Below, in pieces: positions 6,418 through 14,855 of a stretch of 20,414 nucleotides of DNA; the stretch's first letter is position 1; every line of letters begins with the position of its first letter. The notes below the pieces were generated by a model. The model saw only the letters and a program-made list of their open reading frames with translations. It made no database searches and was not told the origin of the DNA. The position numbers were made by a program, and so were the translations under genes. The stretch comes from Thermoproteota archaeon (lineage in GTDB: Archaea > Thermoproteota > EX4484-205 > JAAOZP01): the NCBI GenBank assembly GCA_026414125.1, contig JAOAJQ010000004.1:1-20414 (forward strand), written 5' to 3'.

Positions 6418-7437
6418 TTATGCTTCCTCTTTAAGCGTGTTTTTAAGGACCTCGGAACATAAAATAGTGAAGGAAGCATGGGTAACAATACCTGTTTTCG
6501 AGCCCTTGGCTAGAAACAGGCGAGAAGCTCTGTAGGCATCCAGAAGAGTATCGTGAGCCCTGCAGTCTAGGACGATTCTGAGAAGAGACTCGGGAATCGC
6601 TGAAACCACGTGCACAGTCTTCCCGTTTAACAGGTTTCTGCAGAAGCTAATGTACTTCACTATCAAAGGCGAACTTGGTGCAGCATTATCAGCAACCAAG
6701 TCTGGAGATAAGCCTAAGCCTTTCAACCCTTCAATGGCAAGTATAATCCTGTCGCATTCTACATTCTGCAAGCAATTCGGAATTATGCTTATCGCTCTGC
6801 TTAAAGACTCGTCGAAAGGGTTTCCTCCAGCCGACACTACGAGAACCTGGACTGGAGTTTGAGTCGACACCAAGCTGGGTTTAAGACTGCTTAAAGCCTC
6901 GTAAGCTTCAACAGGGCTTCCTGAAAGAATCTTGGGATCACTGGCCAGTGGAATAAGCATAATGACCTTCAAGTCAACATTGCTGCGAAGCTCGTTTAAA
7001 TAGGGTTTTAAATCAATTTTCTCCCCGGACTCGGCTGCTTCGAGAAACTCTGTTGTAAAATCCTTCCAGAGCTCAGGATAAAAAGGGAAAAGATTCTCGC
7101 CCAAACCCCTAAACCCAATTAGAGGATCCGGGTGGGGACAGCTTACAAGGCAAGCTGACTGCATGGAATCCTCCATGGTTGAAACAGGGCTTAACAGGTC
7201 GAAGCTTAACAACTCCCTAAAGCTTCCTGCGATACCTTCCTTTAAAAAATTGGGGAGCGTGGGGTCCACCAGTAGAGTAGTCTCACCTCTGATAGAGTCT
7301 TTCAGAATGTCCTTCAAAGACGAGGCCAGCATAGAGTAGTCGAAGACGAGTTGCCTAGACACGACCCAGGCTAAATCCTCAATGTCAACCCTGATGCTTA
7401 TGCTTGTTGACCCGTATGGCAACCAGACTGCTGGCAA
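6418..7437 (-). CDS. LarA-like protein (DUF2088 family), degenerate active site
   Basis: A 339-residue protein with the order of segments seen in nickel-dependent lactate racemase LarA: VWLPYG at the N-terminus, a GGNPFDESLSRA segment at about 204-215 (LarA: GGYPLDQNIYQA), EGLKGLG, and a C-terminal VHVVSAIPESLLRIV then a DAYRASRLFL helix. LarA is about 420 residues; the N-terminal half is shortened here. The stretch GFRGLGENLFPFY (from 108) aligns with LarA GFSGGRKSVLPG, so E114 would replace the lysine that carries the nickel-pincer cofactor, and the preceding histidine is also changed. Family membership is from memory-based alignment. Racemase activity looks unlikely; the role is unknown. 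TTG at 7437 is the start. Confidence 0.62.
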   Translation of the reverse strand: MPAVWLPYGSTSISIRVDIEDLAWVVSRQLVFDYSMLASSLKDILKDSIRGETTLLVDPTLPNFLKEGIAGSFRELLSFDLLSPVSTMEDSMQSACLVSCPHPDPLIGFRGLGENLFPFYPELWKDFTTEFLEAAESGEKIDLKPYLNELRSNVDLKVIMLIPLASDPKILSGSPVEAYEALSSLKPSLVSTQTPVQVLVVSAGGNPFDESLSRAISIIPNCLQNVECDRIILAIEGLKGLGLSPDLVADNAAPSSPLIVKYISFCRNLLNGKTVHVVSAIPESLLRIVLDCRAHDTLLDAYRASRLFLAKGSKTGIVTHASFTILCSEVLKNTLKEEA

Positions 7438-7476
7438 CCTTTCTCATCCCCAGGTTTGGAGACGAGTAGGACGGTG

Positions 7477-7487
7477 CTTTTTAATAA
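7477..7487 (-). promoter_or_regulatory. TATA-like box of the LarA-like gene
   Basis: TTATTAAAAAG on the minus strand. It predicts a transcript start near 7456 and a leader of about 19 nt with purine-rich GGGATGAGAAAGG before TTG at 7437. Confidence 0.4.
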
Positions 7488-7549
7488 CTGTTTAGGTTAA
7501 AAACAGGGTTAAGATACTTTGTCAAACATTTTTGACTTCTCCTGGAAAA

Positions 7550-7558
7550 AGTTAAATA
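7550..7558 (+). promoter_or_regulatory. TATA-like box of the CdvA-like coiled-coil gene
   Basis: AGTTAAATA preceded by GGAAAAA. Its centre is about 29 nt before ATG at 7584, consistent with a leaderless or nearly leaderless transcript. Confidence 0.45.
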
Positions 7559-7583
7559 GGAATAGTTAGATAATAAAGGGCGT

Positions 7584-8018
7584 ATGTTTAGCTGGGAGTC
7601 GGACTTTGAAGAAGCGGTGAAGACAGTAAATATTTACCGTAAAAAACTTCAAACTTTGAAAACAATGAGGGAGACAGGGAAAATATCCGATAAGACAGCT
7701 GATTTCCTACAGAAGGAGTTTGAAAACTATGTGAGGGCCATTGAGGCGAAGAAGCAGACAGTCATGGAGAAGCTTGAGAATAGGATGAAGGAGGTTCAGC
7801 AGCAGATAGATGTTATTGAAAAACTGATAGCTAACAACGAGATCAGGTACTCGGCGCAGGAGATTGCGGATGAAAGATATAACAAGATAGCTACCGCGCT
7901 GAACTATGCTATGGAGGAGAGCAGGAACGAGTATGAAAGCCTGAAGGAAGCCATGGCAATACTTGAGAAGCTACCCGACCTTATGAGTCAAAGCGAAAGC
8001 GAACCCGTTGAAACCTAG
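7584..8018 (+). CDS. coiled-coil protein resembling the C-terminal half of CdvA
   Basis: A 144-residue, almost wholly helical, charged protein. Two helical hairpins are visible, each after a turn of the form xIS/xYS: one near GKISDKTADFLQKEF (32-46) and one near EIRYSAQEIADERYNKI (86-102). The tail is acidic. This alternation of long helices and short turns, ending in ESLKEAMAILEKL (118-130), resembles my memory of the coiled-coil region of CdvA, the membrane-bound protein that recruits ESCRT-III-like CdvB in crenarchaeal division. CdvA's N-terminal PRC barrel is absent. It could be a CdvA paralogue or an unrelated coiled coil. The gene is convergent with the gene ending at 8015, overlapping by 4 bases. 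Confidence 0.5.
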   Translation: MFSWESDFEEAVKTVNIYRKKLQTLKTMRETGKISDKTADFLQKEFENYVRAIEAKKQTVMEKLENRMKEVQQQIDVIEKLIANNEIRYSAQEIADERYNKIATALNYAMEESRNEYESLKEAMAILEKLPDLMSQSESEPVET

Positions 8019-8347
8019 GGAGCTACCCCAGATTCCTTAGATACTTTTTCAAGCCTTATTCCCTTGTCAAATATTAATTCATATATTTGGTTTATCTGGG
8101 GGCTTCCAAGAGCCTTGTACTCGCTTTCAGTAAGATAGACGATCAGCCGTGGGCTTCCATGCCTCGGCATGAGCCCAGCTTGCTGAAGACTGCTTAAAAC
8201 ACCTCTGACCATCTCCTGCGCGTAAAGAACATCCTCAGAAGACTTATCGAAAACACCTGAGGGAGCGATCGACGTGAAATCTACTCTTACACCCGGCTCG
8301 CCCTCAACCTCAACGCTGCCTATGAAAGTTACTTTAACCCTAACCAT
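8015..8347 (-). CDS. small alpha/beta protein, possible Arcadin-1 relative
   Basis: A 110-residue soluble protein. An N-terminal beta region beginning MVRVKVTFIGSVEVEG is followed by a helix near EMVRGVLSSLQQAGL (46-60) and a C-terminal segment LIVYLTESEYKALG with a final strand pair. The YLTExEYxxLG element and overall size recall Arcadin-1, encoded next to crenactin in Thermoproteales and of uncertain role. That likeness is from memory and is tentative; no crenactin gene is in the window. ATG at 8347 with a TATA-like box 8371-8380 gives a leaderless transcript. It is convergent with the CdvA-like coiled-coil gene, so the pair shares its 3' ends rather than a promoter. Confidence 0.35.
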   Translation of the reverse strand: MVRVKVTFIGSVEVEGEPGVRVDFTSIAPSGVFDKSSEDVLYAQEMVRGVLSSLQQAGLMPRHGSPRLIVYLTESEYKALGSPQINQIYELIFDKGIRLEKVSKESGVAP

Positions 8348-8370
8348 CGTCTAAACATTCCCAACCCGCC

Positions 8371-8380
8371 TAATAAAGTT
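8371..8380 (-). promoter_or_regulatory. TATA-like box of the gene starting at 8347
   Basis: AACTTTATTA on the minus strand. Its centre is about 28 nt from ATG at 8347, consistent with leaderless transcription. Confidence 0.45.
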
Positions 8381-8423
8381 ATTCCGGTAATATTGATTAA
8401 GCATTTCCCTCCTTTAGCAAAAC

Positions 8424-8432
8424 GTTTTTAAG
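8424..8432 (+). promoter_or_regulatory. TATA-like box of the metallolyase gene
   Basis: GTTTTTAAG preceded by AAAAC. It predicts transcription from about 8454, five bases before ATG at 8459. Confidence 0.5.
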
Positions 8433-8458
8433 CATAATAGTGTGGGCTAAGCCTCTGA

Positions 8459-9778
8459 ATGCGGATGATTAGTGAAAAAGATTTTGAGAAAAATGAGGAG
8501 GACAGGAGGAAGGCTGTTGATACGCTCCTTAAACTAAGCAAGCAGAAGCATGACCCGGATGCTTGGAGGAGGCTGAAAGAAATACTCTATCCCTCAAGAA
8601 AGCTGGATGTTGACGTGATTATAGATGACACTACTCTGAGAGAAGGGCTCCAGATGGCTGGCTTGACAACACCGGCACCTGAGGACTTAGCTGAAATAGG
8701 CAGGCTGCTCTACGAGATTGGTGTTGAGAGGATAGAGGTCATGACATACACTCCGACTGATAAGGATGCAATAAGGATGATGATTGACAATGGACTCGGA
8801 GGGATGCTTGCAGGATGGAGTAGGGCTGCCAAGCAAGATATAGACGAGATTCTCAAGCTGGATTTGAAACAGATAGGGATAAGCCACCCTGTTTCATACT
8901 ATCATTTCGCCAAATGGCCCGATGAACATGTCTGCAATCTTGTGAGTAGGGTGGTTGAGACCGTTGAGTACGCGGTAGACCATGGTTTAAAGGTTTTCGT
9001 GCATGGAGAAGATAGCACAAGGGCGGACTGGGATTTCGAGAGAAAGTTTGTAAATGCTATTGCAGAAGCAGGTGCCGAAGTTTACAGAATATGTGACACT
9101 GTGGGCGTCGGATGCTCCCTTCAAGACCATCCTCTTCCAAACGGGATACCTGCAAAGATTAGGTCTATTAAAAAAGAAACTAAAATCAAGAGTTTAGAGA
9201 TACATGCTCACGATGACTTGGGAAACGCTGTAGAGAACACTATGGCCGCTATAAGGACGGCCTCAGGACTCTATGAAAAGTTTTACGTTAGCACAACATT
9301 CCTTGGCATAGGAGAGAGGTCTGGCAATGCTGAGACTGAGAAAATAATACTCAACCTGTATATTCACCATGGTCTTTATAAGTGGAACCTATCCCTTTTG
9401 AGGGAAACAGCGAACTTCATAGCTACAGCTCTAAACTATCACCTTCCAACGAACAAGGCGATAGTCGGGGACTCAGCGTTCGCCCACGAGTCAGGCATCC
9501 ACCTGCAAGGAATAAGGATTGCACCCGCGATATACGAGGTCTTCCCACCGGAGCTAGTGGGGCAGACTAGGAAAATCATAATCGGGAGGAGAACCGGGAA
9601 ACATGGAATAGTCTTGAAGCTCAGGGAACTCGTAAACCAGGATGTTGACGAGGACGACCCGAGACTTAAGAAGCTAGTGGAACTCGTAAGGAGCAGCCTT
9701 CTCCAAGTTGACAGGAAATACTATTTGACTGAGGAGGAGTTCAAAAAGCTCGCGAGCGAAGCAGGTTTCAGGGTTTAG
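8459..9778 (+). CDS. DRE-TIM metallolyase, homocitrate/isopropylmalate synthase-like
   Basis: A 439-residue enzyme of the acetyl-CoA-dependent Claisen-condensing family that includes homocitrate synthase, 2-isopropylmalate synthase, citramalate synthase and Re-citrate synthase. DDTTLREGLQMAG (56-68) holds the catalytic arginine R61 and metal ligand E62. HAHDD (249-253) supplies the two metal-binding histidines. GERSGN (285-290) and AFAHESGIHLQG are further family signatures. There is an N-terminal extension of about 50 residues, and the C-terminus stops too early for a LeuA-type allosteric domain. No other lysine, leucine or isoleucine pathway genes are nearby, so the 2-oxo-acid substrate cannot be named. 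The 3' end overlaps pheT by 11 bases, convergently. Confidence 0.85.
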   Translation: MRMISEKDFEKNEEDRRKAVDTLLKLSKQKHDPDAWRRLKEILYPSRKLDVDVIIDDTTLREGLQMAGLTTPAPEDLAEIGRLLYEIGVERIEVMTYTPTDKDAIRMMIDNGLGGMLAGWSRAAKQDIDEILKLDLKQIGISHPVSYYHFAKWPDEHVCNLVSRVVETVEYAVDHGLKVFVHGEDSTRADWDFERKFVNAIAEAGAEVYRICDTVGVGCSLQDHPLPNGIPAKIRSIKKETKIKSLEIHAHDDLGNAVENTMAAIRTASGLYEKFYVSTTFLGIGERSGNAETEKIILNLYIHHGLYKWNLSLLRETANFIATALNYHLPTNKAIVGDSAFAHESGIHLQGIRIAPAIYEVFPPELVGQTRKIIIGRRTGKHGIVLKLRELVNQDVDEDDPRLKKLVELVRSSLLQVDRKYYLTEEEFKKLASEAGFRV

Positions 9779-11435
9779 AATATTTCTCTATGAGAGGAGT
9801 TAAATCTATCTCGAATCCGGCTGTAGGATTCTCTAAACCGTTCAGCTCCAACACCTCGGGATGAACCTCACCGACAACCCCCAGTGGGCCATTGTTGAAA
9901 ACAATTTTCGCAACCCTGCCCGGCGTAAACAAGGGGTCCTCACCCTTCCTGAACACGATTGGTTCAAAACACAGATTGTTCAGCAGGCTCAGCACGACAG
10001 ACTTAGCCTCTGAGAAAGAGGCTGAGGAGTGTGCCGATACTCCCGCCAGCGAGACCCGTGTAAGCACAGATCCTTCTTCAGATATCCTTATAACGGGACC
10101 CGTTTCAAAAATCCTCTGAGGATACTTCTCATGCTTATTGGAAGAGAGATTTCTTATCAAGCCGGGGAGGAGAGAATCCCTGAGCATTGTAAGCTCAACG
10201 CTGGAGGAATTTGCCAGCCTAGCCCTCTCGCCGACAGGCCTCCTGACCATGCGGTAGTTCTGATCTTCGTTGGTAATCAGGAAGTTGAAAACCTCAGTGA
10301 AGCCCAGGCCTATCATAATTAGCCTAGCCTTGTCCTGAACTATCGTCTCAGGATGCTTCAAGCCTATCGTGGAAGCTCCGGGGTAGGTTGGGGTCAGCCT
10401 CCAAAGGCCGTACCCTATGGCTACCTCTTCAACAAGGTCAACGTTGTGCATTATGTCAACCCTGTAGGGAGGAATCCCCACCTTGAACATGTTCCCGCCG
10501 TTCACCACCGAGAATCTGCATTTCAAGAAGCTTCTGTAGATCTCAGCGTTGCTAAGATTCTTCCCGAGGAGAGAATTAATATAGCTTGCTTCAACACTCA
10601 TAGTCTTTGGCTTGAAATCGGGAAAAGTTTTCTCAGAGCCATCGTCATAAATTATCTTCACTGCCTCAATGCTCCCGCCCATATCTTTAAACACGTATAG
10701 AAGTATGTTCAGGGCTCTTGAAGCATAATACTCATCTAAGGCAGTTACGTCTATGAAGAGGTTTCTAGTTTCAGTTGTTAATCTGGTCAGCTCAGAGTTT
10801 ATTATAGGCGGGAAAGATAAAACCTCCCCGGTTGAATCCACTATCACGGGATACTTTTCAAACCTCTTGATAATATAACCATACTCTAAACCTTTGTCAA
10901 CCTCTTTTAAAACCTCGCTTAAAGTCATCCTCCTTTCTATTCCAAGCGGCTTGAACGAAACCGCGTCAGGGTCTGCAGCCATGTAGTAGACAGGGGGCCT
11001 GATCTTATCCAAGTCATGTATACCGATGGAGACCTTACGCCTATTCCTGCCAATACCCTGGTGCAGAACCTCTTGAACGTTGATCACCTCCTTCAAATCC
11101 TCCTCGACAAGTTCAACATTCCTCACCACCGCAGAGCACAGAACACCCCTGATCCCTCTGAGCCTGCTGTCAAAGTGAAACCTTATCGTAGGGCTTGAGG
11201 AAACCGCATCAGGATAGCCCAGCCCGATCTCAAGGAAACCCGCATACGCCCTAGCGATGCCTGCGTGGCTCGAGAAATCTGGCCTGTTCGGGTTATACTC
11301 TATTTTGACGAATCTTTCACCAACATCCTCAATGTCTGTTGCAAGCCACGGCAGGTCTTCGACAAGCTGTTTCAACCCAACGTCAATCCCTAGGAACCTG
11401 CTTAGCCTCTCAGGATAAACCTCTATCACGGGCAT
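9768..11435 (-). CDS. pheT: phenylalanine--tRNA ligase beta subunit
   Basis: A 555-residue archaeal-type PheRS beta chain, shorter than bacterial PheT because the N-terminal tRNA-binding extension and the C-terminal anticodon-binding domain are absent. It begins MPVIEVYPERLSRFLG and carries the B3/B4-like editing region in the first half. The B5 region near the middle includes PPYRVDIMHNVDLVEEVAIGYG-type sequence (in two parts), and a catalytic-like domain follows, with FNFLIT and later PGRVAKI. With PheS it forms the heterotetramer charging tRNA-Phe. ATG at 11435 has AGGAGGGTC about 9 nt upstream, inside the end of pheS, and the genes overlap by 10 bp, indicating translational coupling. Confidence 0.96.
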   Translation of the reverse strand: MPVIEVYPERLSRFLGIDVGLKQLVEDLPWLATDIEDVGERFVKIEYNPNRPDFSSHAGIARAYAGFLEIGLGYPDAVSSSPTIRFHFDSRLRGIRGVLCSAVVRNVELVEEDLKEVINVQEVLHQGIGRNRRKVSIGIHDLDKIRPPVYYMAADPDAVSFKPLGIERRMTLSEVLKEVDKGLEYGYIIKRFEKYPVIVDSTGEVLSFPPIINSELTRLTTETRNLFIDVTALDEYYASRALNILLYVFKDMGGSIEAVKIIYDDGSEKTFPDFKPKTMSVEASYINSLLGKNLSNAEIYRSFLKCRFSVVNGGNMFKVGIPPYRVDIMHNVDLVEEVAIGYGLWRLTPTYPGASTIGLKHPETIVQDKARLIMIGLGFTEVFNFLITNEDQNYRMVRRPVGERARLANSSSVELTMLRDSLLPGLIRNLSSNKHEKYPQRIFETGPVIRISEEGSVLTRVSLAGVSAHSSASFSEAKSVVLSLLNNLCFEPIVFRKGEDPLFTPGRVAKIVFNNGPLGVVGEVHPEVLELNGLENPTAGFEIDLTPLIEKYSKP

Positions 11436-12910
11436 AGCTTGACCCTCCTAAGCCAGCCTAAATCGTTCTGATACAGGACGCGAATATCCGTGACGCCCAG
11501 CCTAAGCATCAGTAAACGTTCCAACCCGCCTCCCCAAGCCAGAACAGGATGTTCAATTCCCAGAGGCTTGGTGACCTCAGGCCTGAAAACACCCATGCCA
11601 CAGAGCTCAAGCCACCTACCAGCCTGCGGAACGTAAACAACGGAATTCATAGAGGGCTCCGTATATGGGAAGTAGGAGGGCCAGAACTGAACTTTCTCCA
11701 ATCCGAGTTTCTTATAGAATTCCGTCAAGACTCCCTTAAGGTCTCTAAGCGTCACGCGCTTATCCATTATTATGCCCTCTATCTGATGGAACTCTGCAAG
11801 GCTTTTAAATGAAACCCTCTCGTTTCTGAAAACCCTGTCGACGCTGAAAACCTTCACGGGCGGCTCCCTATGCTCATACAGATATCTTACGGAGACGCAT
11901 GTGGTGTGAGTTCTTAACACGAGCCTCTTAGCAGCCTCTTCAGACCATTCCCCGCCCCAACCGGTTGAACCTGTCTCCCAACCATCCTCATGTGTCCTCC
12001 TCACCCTTTCAACAAGCTGTCTGTCGGCTAGTTCTGTGGAAGAGGGGTGTGAAAGATAGAAAGTATCCTGCATTTCCCTAGCAGGGTGATCCTGAGGAGT
12101 GAAGAGAGCATCGAAGTTCCAGAAGCAGGATTCGACAAGCGGGCCCTTCGCCTCAGTGAAACCCATCTCTGTGAAGATTTCCTTCACCTCTTTAATGAAT
12201 TCTGTCAACGGGTGTAGTCTTCCCGGGTATAGTGGCTCAACATCGGCAGTGACATCGTAGGATTTAAGCTCAACATTCCTCCACTCTCCGGTTCTCAGCA
12301 GCTCAGGAGTCAACTGGGTTACTGCAACCTTCAGCTCGATAAGCCTGCCGGCTTCAGTCAGGGAGACTAGTCTTTCAACCTTATCCTCAACCCTGACTAC
12401 GCCCCTGCCTGATAGAAGTTTAACAGCATCAGTGTTCAGCAGGCTGACTTCTATTGGGCCCGAGGCCAGTGTTCTGACAACAGTTTCGTCAACCCCTTCA
12501 GGAGGCTCTTTCTCCACAACTATGTGTGGAACACCGTTTATAGCCCTGATTGCACCCCATCTCTTCCTACGCAGCCAGCCTAGTGCTATTGTGAAGAAGG
12601 ATTCGTCAGGATAAGCCTTGCGAGCCTCCTCCAGAGGCATAATGCCTCCATTTCCCAGCACTAGTTTCACAAGCCTTCTCTCGGGAAGCCCGTTTATAGA
12701 ATGATATTCTCCCTCCCCGGTTAGCCTAGCATACTTGGTCTCTCTTGTTGAGACACTTACTAAGCCTTTCTGGGAGAGAGACGAGACGGCGCTCGCAGCT
12801 GACGACTCGTTTAAACCAGTAAGCGTGCAGAGTTCGCTGAAGCCTAGGGCTCTACCGGTTCTCCTAAGAGCCTCCATAATATCTTTCTCAATCCTAGATT
12901 CCAGGCTCAC
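11426..12910 (-). CDS. pheS: phenylalanine--tRNA ligase alpha subunit
   Basis: A 494-residue archaeal PheRS alpha chain, the catalytic class II synthetase subunit. The first ~200 residues carry winged-helix modules that contact tRNA in this form of the enzyme. The catalytic domain follows: AREMQDTFYL, motif 2 around VFRNERVSFKSLAEFHQIEG, and motif 3 AWGGGLERLLMLRLG near the C-terminus. Start is GTG at 12910, immediately after AGGTGTAGGAGA. A TATA-like AATTTAAAAAC (12946-12956) predicts a 15-nt leader. pheT follows with a 10-bp overlap. It is divergent from adenine deaminase, sharing a 77-bp promoter region. Confidence 0.96.
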   Translation of the reverse strand: MSLESRIEKDIMEALRRTGRALGFSELCTLTGLNESSAASAVSSLSQKGLVSVSTRETKYARLTGEGEYHSINGLPERRLVKLVLGNGGIMPLEEARKAYPDESFFTIALGWLRRKRWGAIRAINGVPHIVVEKEPPEGVDETVVRTLASGPIEVSLLNTDAVKLLSGRGVVRVEDKVERLVSLTEAGRLIELKVAVTQLTPELLRTGEWRNVELKSYDVTADVEPLYPGRLHPLTEFIKEVKEIFTEMGFTEAKGPLVESCFWNFDALFTPQDHPAREMQDTFYLSHPSSTELADRQLVERVRRTHEDGWETGSTGWGGEWSEEAAKRLVLRTHTTCVSVRYLYEHREPPVKVFSVDRVFRNERVSFKSLAEFHQIEGIIMDKRVTLRDLKGVLTEFYKKLGLEKVQFWPSYFPYTEPSMNSVVYVPQAGRWLELCGMGVFRPEVTKPLGIEHPVLAWGGGLERLLMLRLGVTDIRVLYQNDLGWLRRVKLCP

Positions 12911-12945
12911 TCTCCTACACCTGCTGTTTAACGGGTGCGCAGGCA

Positions 12946-12971
12946 GTTTTTAAATTTGAAACCTTAATTAA
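12946..12971. promoter_or_regulatory. shared divergent promoter of pheST and ade
   Basis: The minus-strand box AATTTAAAAAC (12946-12956) fits pheS. The plus-strand box CTTAATTAA (12963-12971) fits ade and predicts a start near 12993. The two boxes are only a few bases apart, so the two units may compete for factors. Confidence 0.45.
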
Positions 12972-12987
12972 TTCCCATTAGAGAAGT

Positions 12988-14784
12988 ATGGTGATGAAGC
13001 CAGGGGTTAAGCCTCCTGAGATCGTTGAGAAACTGGTTTCTGCAGCGCTTGGAAGGAGTAAGGCGGGCCTCGTCATCAGGAGAGGGGCTTTGGTGAACGT
13101 TTTCACGAAGGAGATTGTTGAAAACATGGATATTGCCGTGGTTGACGATAGGATAGTGCTGGTAGGAAACGCAGAGGACGCGATTGGACCTGAGACTAAG
13201 GTTATCGAAGCTCACGGGAAATACTTGACGCCGGGATTCCTAGACGGGCATGTGCACGTGGAGAGCTCGATGCTCACAGTAACCCAGTTCGCAAAAACCG
13301 TTCTACCCCATGGAACGACAACGGTTTTCATAGATCCCCACGAGGTTGCAAACGTGCTTGGAATAAAGGGGGTTAGAATGATGCATGATGAGGGACTACG
13401 CTTGCCTTTAAAAGTCTATGTTTCAATACCTAGCTGTGTGCCAGCGACCAGTCCTGAGTTTGAGACCGCCGGAGCCGAAATAAGTTTGAAAGAGGTTGAG
13501 GAAGCATTTTCATGGAGGAACACAATTGCACTGGGCGAAGTTATGAACTACCCTGGAGTATTATCATTAGACCCTAAAATTATAGGCGAGGTTAAAGCAG
13601 CTTTGAGAAGTAGTAAGATTATTGAAGGACATTTCTTCGGAAACCTTAACGAAGAGCTTAACGCTTACGTTGCAGCAGGAATATCCTCTGACCACGAGTC
13701 TGTGACGATGGAGGCGGGGCTTGCTAAACTGAGGCTAGGAATGCACGTAATGGTTAGGGAAGCATCTGCCTGGAGGGACCTGAAGGAGGTTATAAGGATG
13801 GTTACGGAGAGGAGGGTTGACTCGAGGAGGATCTGCCTGGTTAGCGACGACAGGGAGCCTAGCGACCTGTTGAAAGAGGGGCATATTGACCATATAATTA
13901 GAAGAGCGATTGAAGAAGGCGTTGACCCTGTGACCAGTATTCAAATGGCCACGTTGAACACTGCTGAACATTTTAAAGTCCACGATGAGATAGGCGCCTT
14001 AGCCCCTGGGATGATCGCTGACATACTGATCTTGAGTGACTTGAACAGGGTTCTCGTCGACACGGTGATAGCCAACGGTAAGGTTGTTGCGAAGAACGGC
14101 AAGCTGCTAGCAGAGATACCCGAATATAAGTATCCCGAGGAGACAAGAAGGACAGTCAGGCTCGACAGAAAGCTTGATGAAAACGATTTTAAGATAAGGG
14201 TTGAAGCCAGCAAGGAGGTTTTCAAAGTTAGGGTTATCCAGGTTGTTGAGGGCAAGACTATTACTAGAAGCATGCTCGTCGACATGAAGCAGAGAAACGG
14301 TTTCCTAGAGGCGGATCCAGCCCAGGATATTGCCAAGGTCACAGTTGTTGAAAGGCACAGGGCTTCAGGCAACATGGGTATAGGATTCGTCAAGGGCTTC
14401 GGCTTTAAGAATGGTGCCGTAGCCTCTACAGTGGCACATGACAGCCATAATATGCTTATAATAGGGATGAACGATGGCGACATGGCTCTCGCAGGAAACA
14501 CGCTGGCAGAGGTGGGGGGAGGAATGATAGCTGTTGAAAACAAAGCTATACTGGCTCTAGTTGAGCTCCCCATAGCTGGCTTAATGTCGGATAAGCCTGT
14601 TCAAGAGGTTGCGGCGAAAGTAGAAAAGCTTTCAGAGGCTTGGATGCAGCTGGGCTGCACGATGACCCATCCCTTCATGACGATGTCCCTACTGGCTCTT
14701 CCAGTTCTTCCAGAGCTCAGGATAACTGATAAAGGGCTTATCGACACGGTTAATTTTAAGAGAACAGGCCTTATAATTGAATAA
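12988..14784 (+). CDS. ade: adenine deaminase
   Basis: A 598-residue AdeC-type adenine deaminase of the amidohydrolase superfamily, converting adenine to hypoxanthine and ammonia for purine salvage in the cytoplasm. Metal and catalytic signatures are GHVHVESSM (87-95; H88, H90), EGH (213-215; H215), SDHE (234-237; H236) and SDDREP (286-291; D287/D288). The family-specific C-terminal domain is complete, with GNMGIGFVKGFG and VAHDSHNML. Relatives usually have a GHAPGL-like sequence where this protein has GHFFGN; the histidine itself is kept. ATG at 12988 gives MVMK; ATG at 12994 is equally consistent with the TATA spacing. It is divergent from pheS and stands alone on its strand. Confidence 0.95.
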   Translation: MVMKPGVKPPEIVEKLVSAALGRSKAGLVIRRGALVNVFTKEIVENMDIAVVDDRIVLVGNAEDAIGPETKVIEAHGKYLTPGFLDGHVHVESSMLTVTQFAKTVLPHGTTTVFIDPHEVANVLGIKGVRMMHDEGLRLPLKVYVSIPSCVPATSPEFETAGAEISLKEVEEAFSWRNTIALGEVMNYPGVLSLDPKIIGEVKAALRSSKIIEGHFFGNLNEELNAYVAAGISSDHESVTMEAGLAKLRLGMHVMVREASAWRDLKEVIRMVTERRVDSRRICLVSDDREPSDLLKEGHIDHIIRRAIEEGVDPVTSIQMATLNTAEHFKVHDEIGALAPGMIADILILSDLNRVLVDTVIANGKVVAKNGKLLAEIPEYKYPEETRRTVRLDRKLDENDFKIRVEASKEVFKVRVIQVVEGKTITRSMLVDMKQRNGFLEADPAQDIAKVTVVERHRASGNMGIGFVKGFGFKNGAVASTVAHDSHNMLIIGMNDGDMALAGNTLAEVGGGMIAVENKAILALVELPIAGLMSDKPVQEVAAKVEKLSEAWMQLGCTMTHPFMTMSLLALPVLPELRITDKGLIDTVNFKRTGLIIE

Positions 14785-14828
14785 CCGTGTTTCCAGCCAT
14801 TCCCAGTATGCAGTAGCCTTAATAAACC

Positions 14829-14838
14829 CTTTAAAATT
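14829..14838 (+). promoter_or_regulatory. TATA-like box of the 348-residue orphan gene
   Basis: CTTTAAAATT lies with its centre about 23 nt before TTG at 14856, which would make the transcript leaderless or nearly so. Confidence 0.4.
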
Positions 14839-14855
14839 GCTTAAAGTGTTAAGCG

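Noticed and set aside
13941..14573. Minus-strand open frame of 210 codons opposite adenine deaminase
   Set aside because: Antisense to a certain gene, with low-complexity serine/threonine/leucine composition and no promoter.
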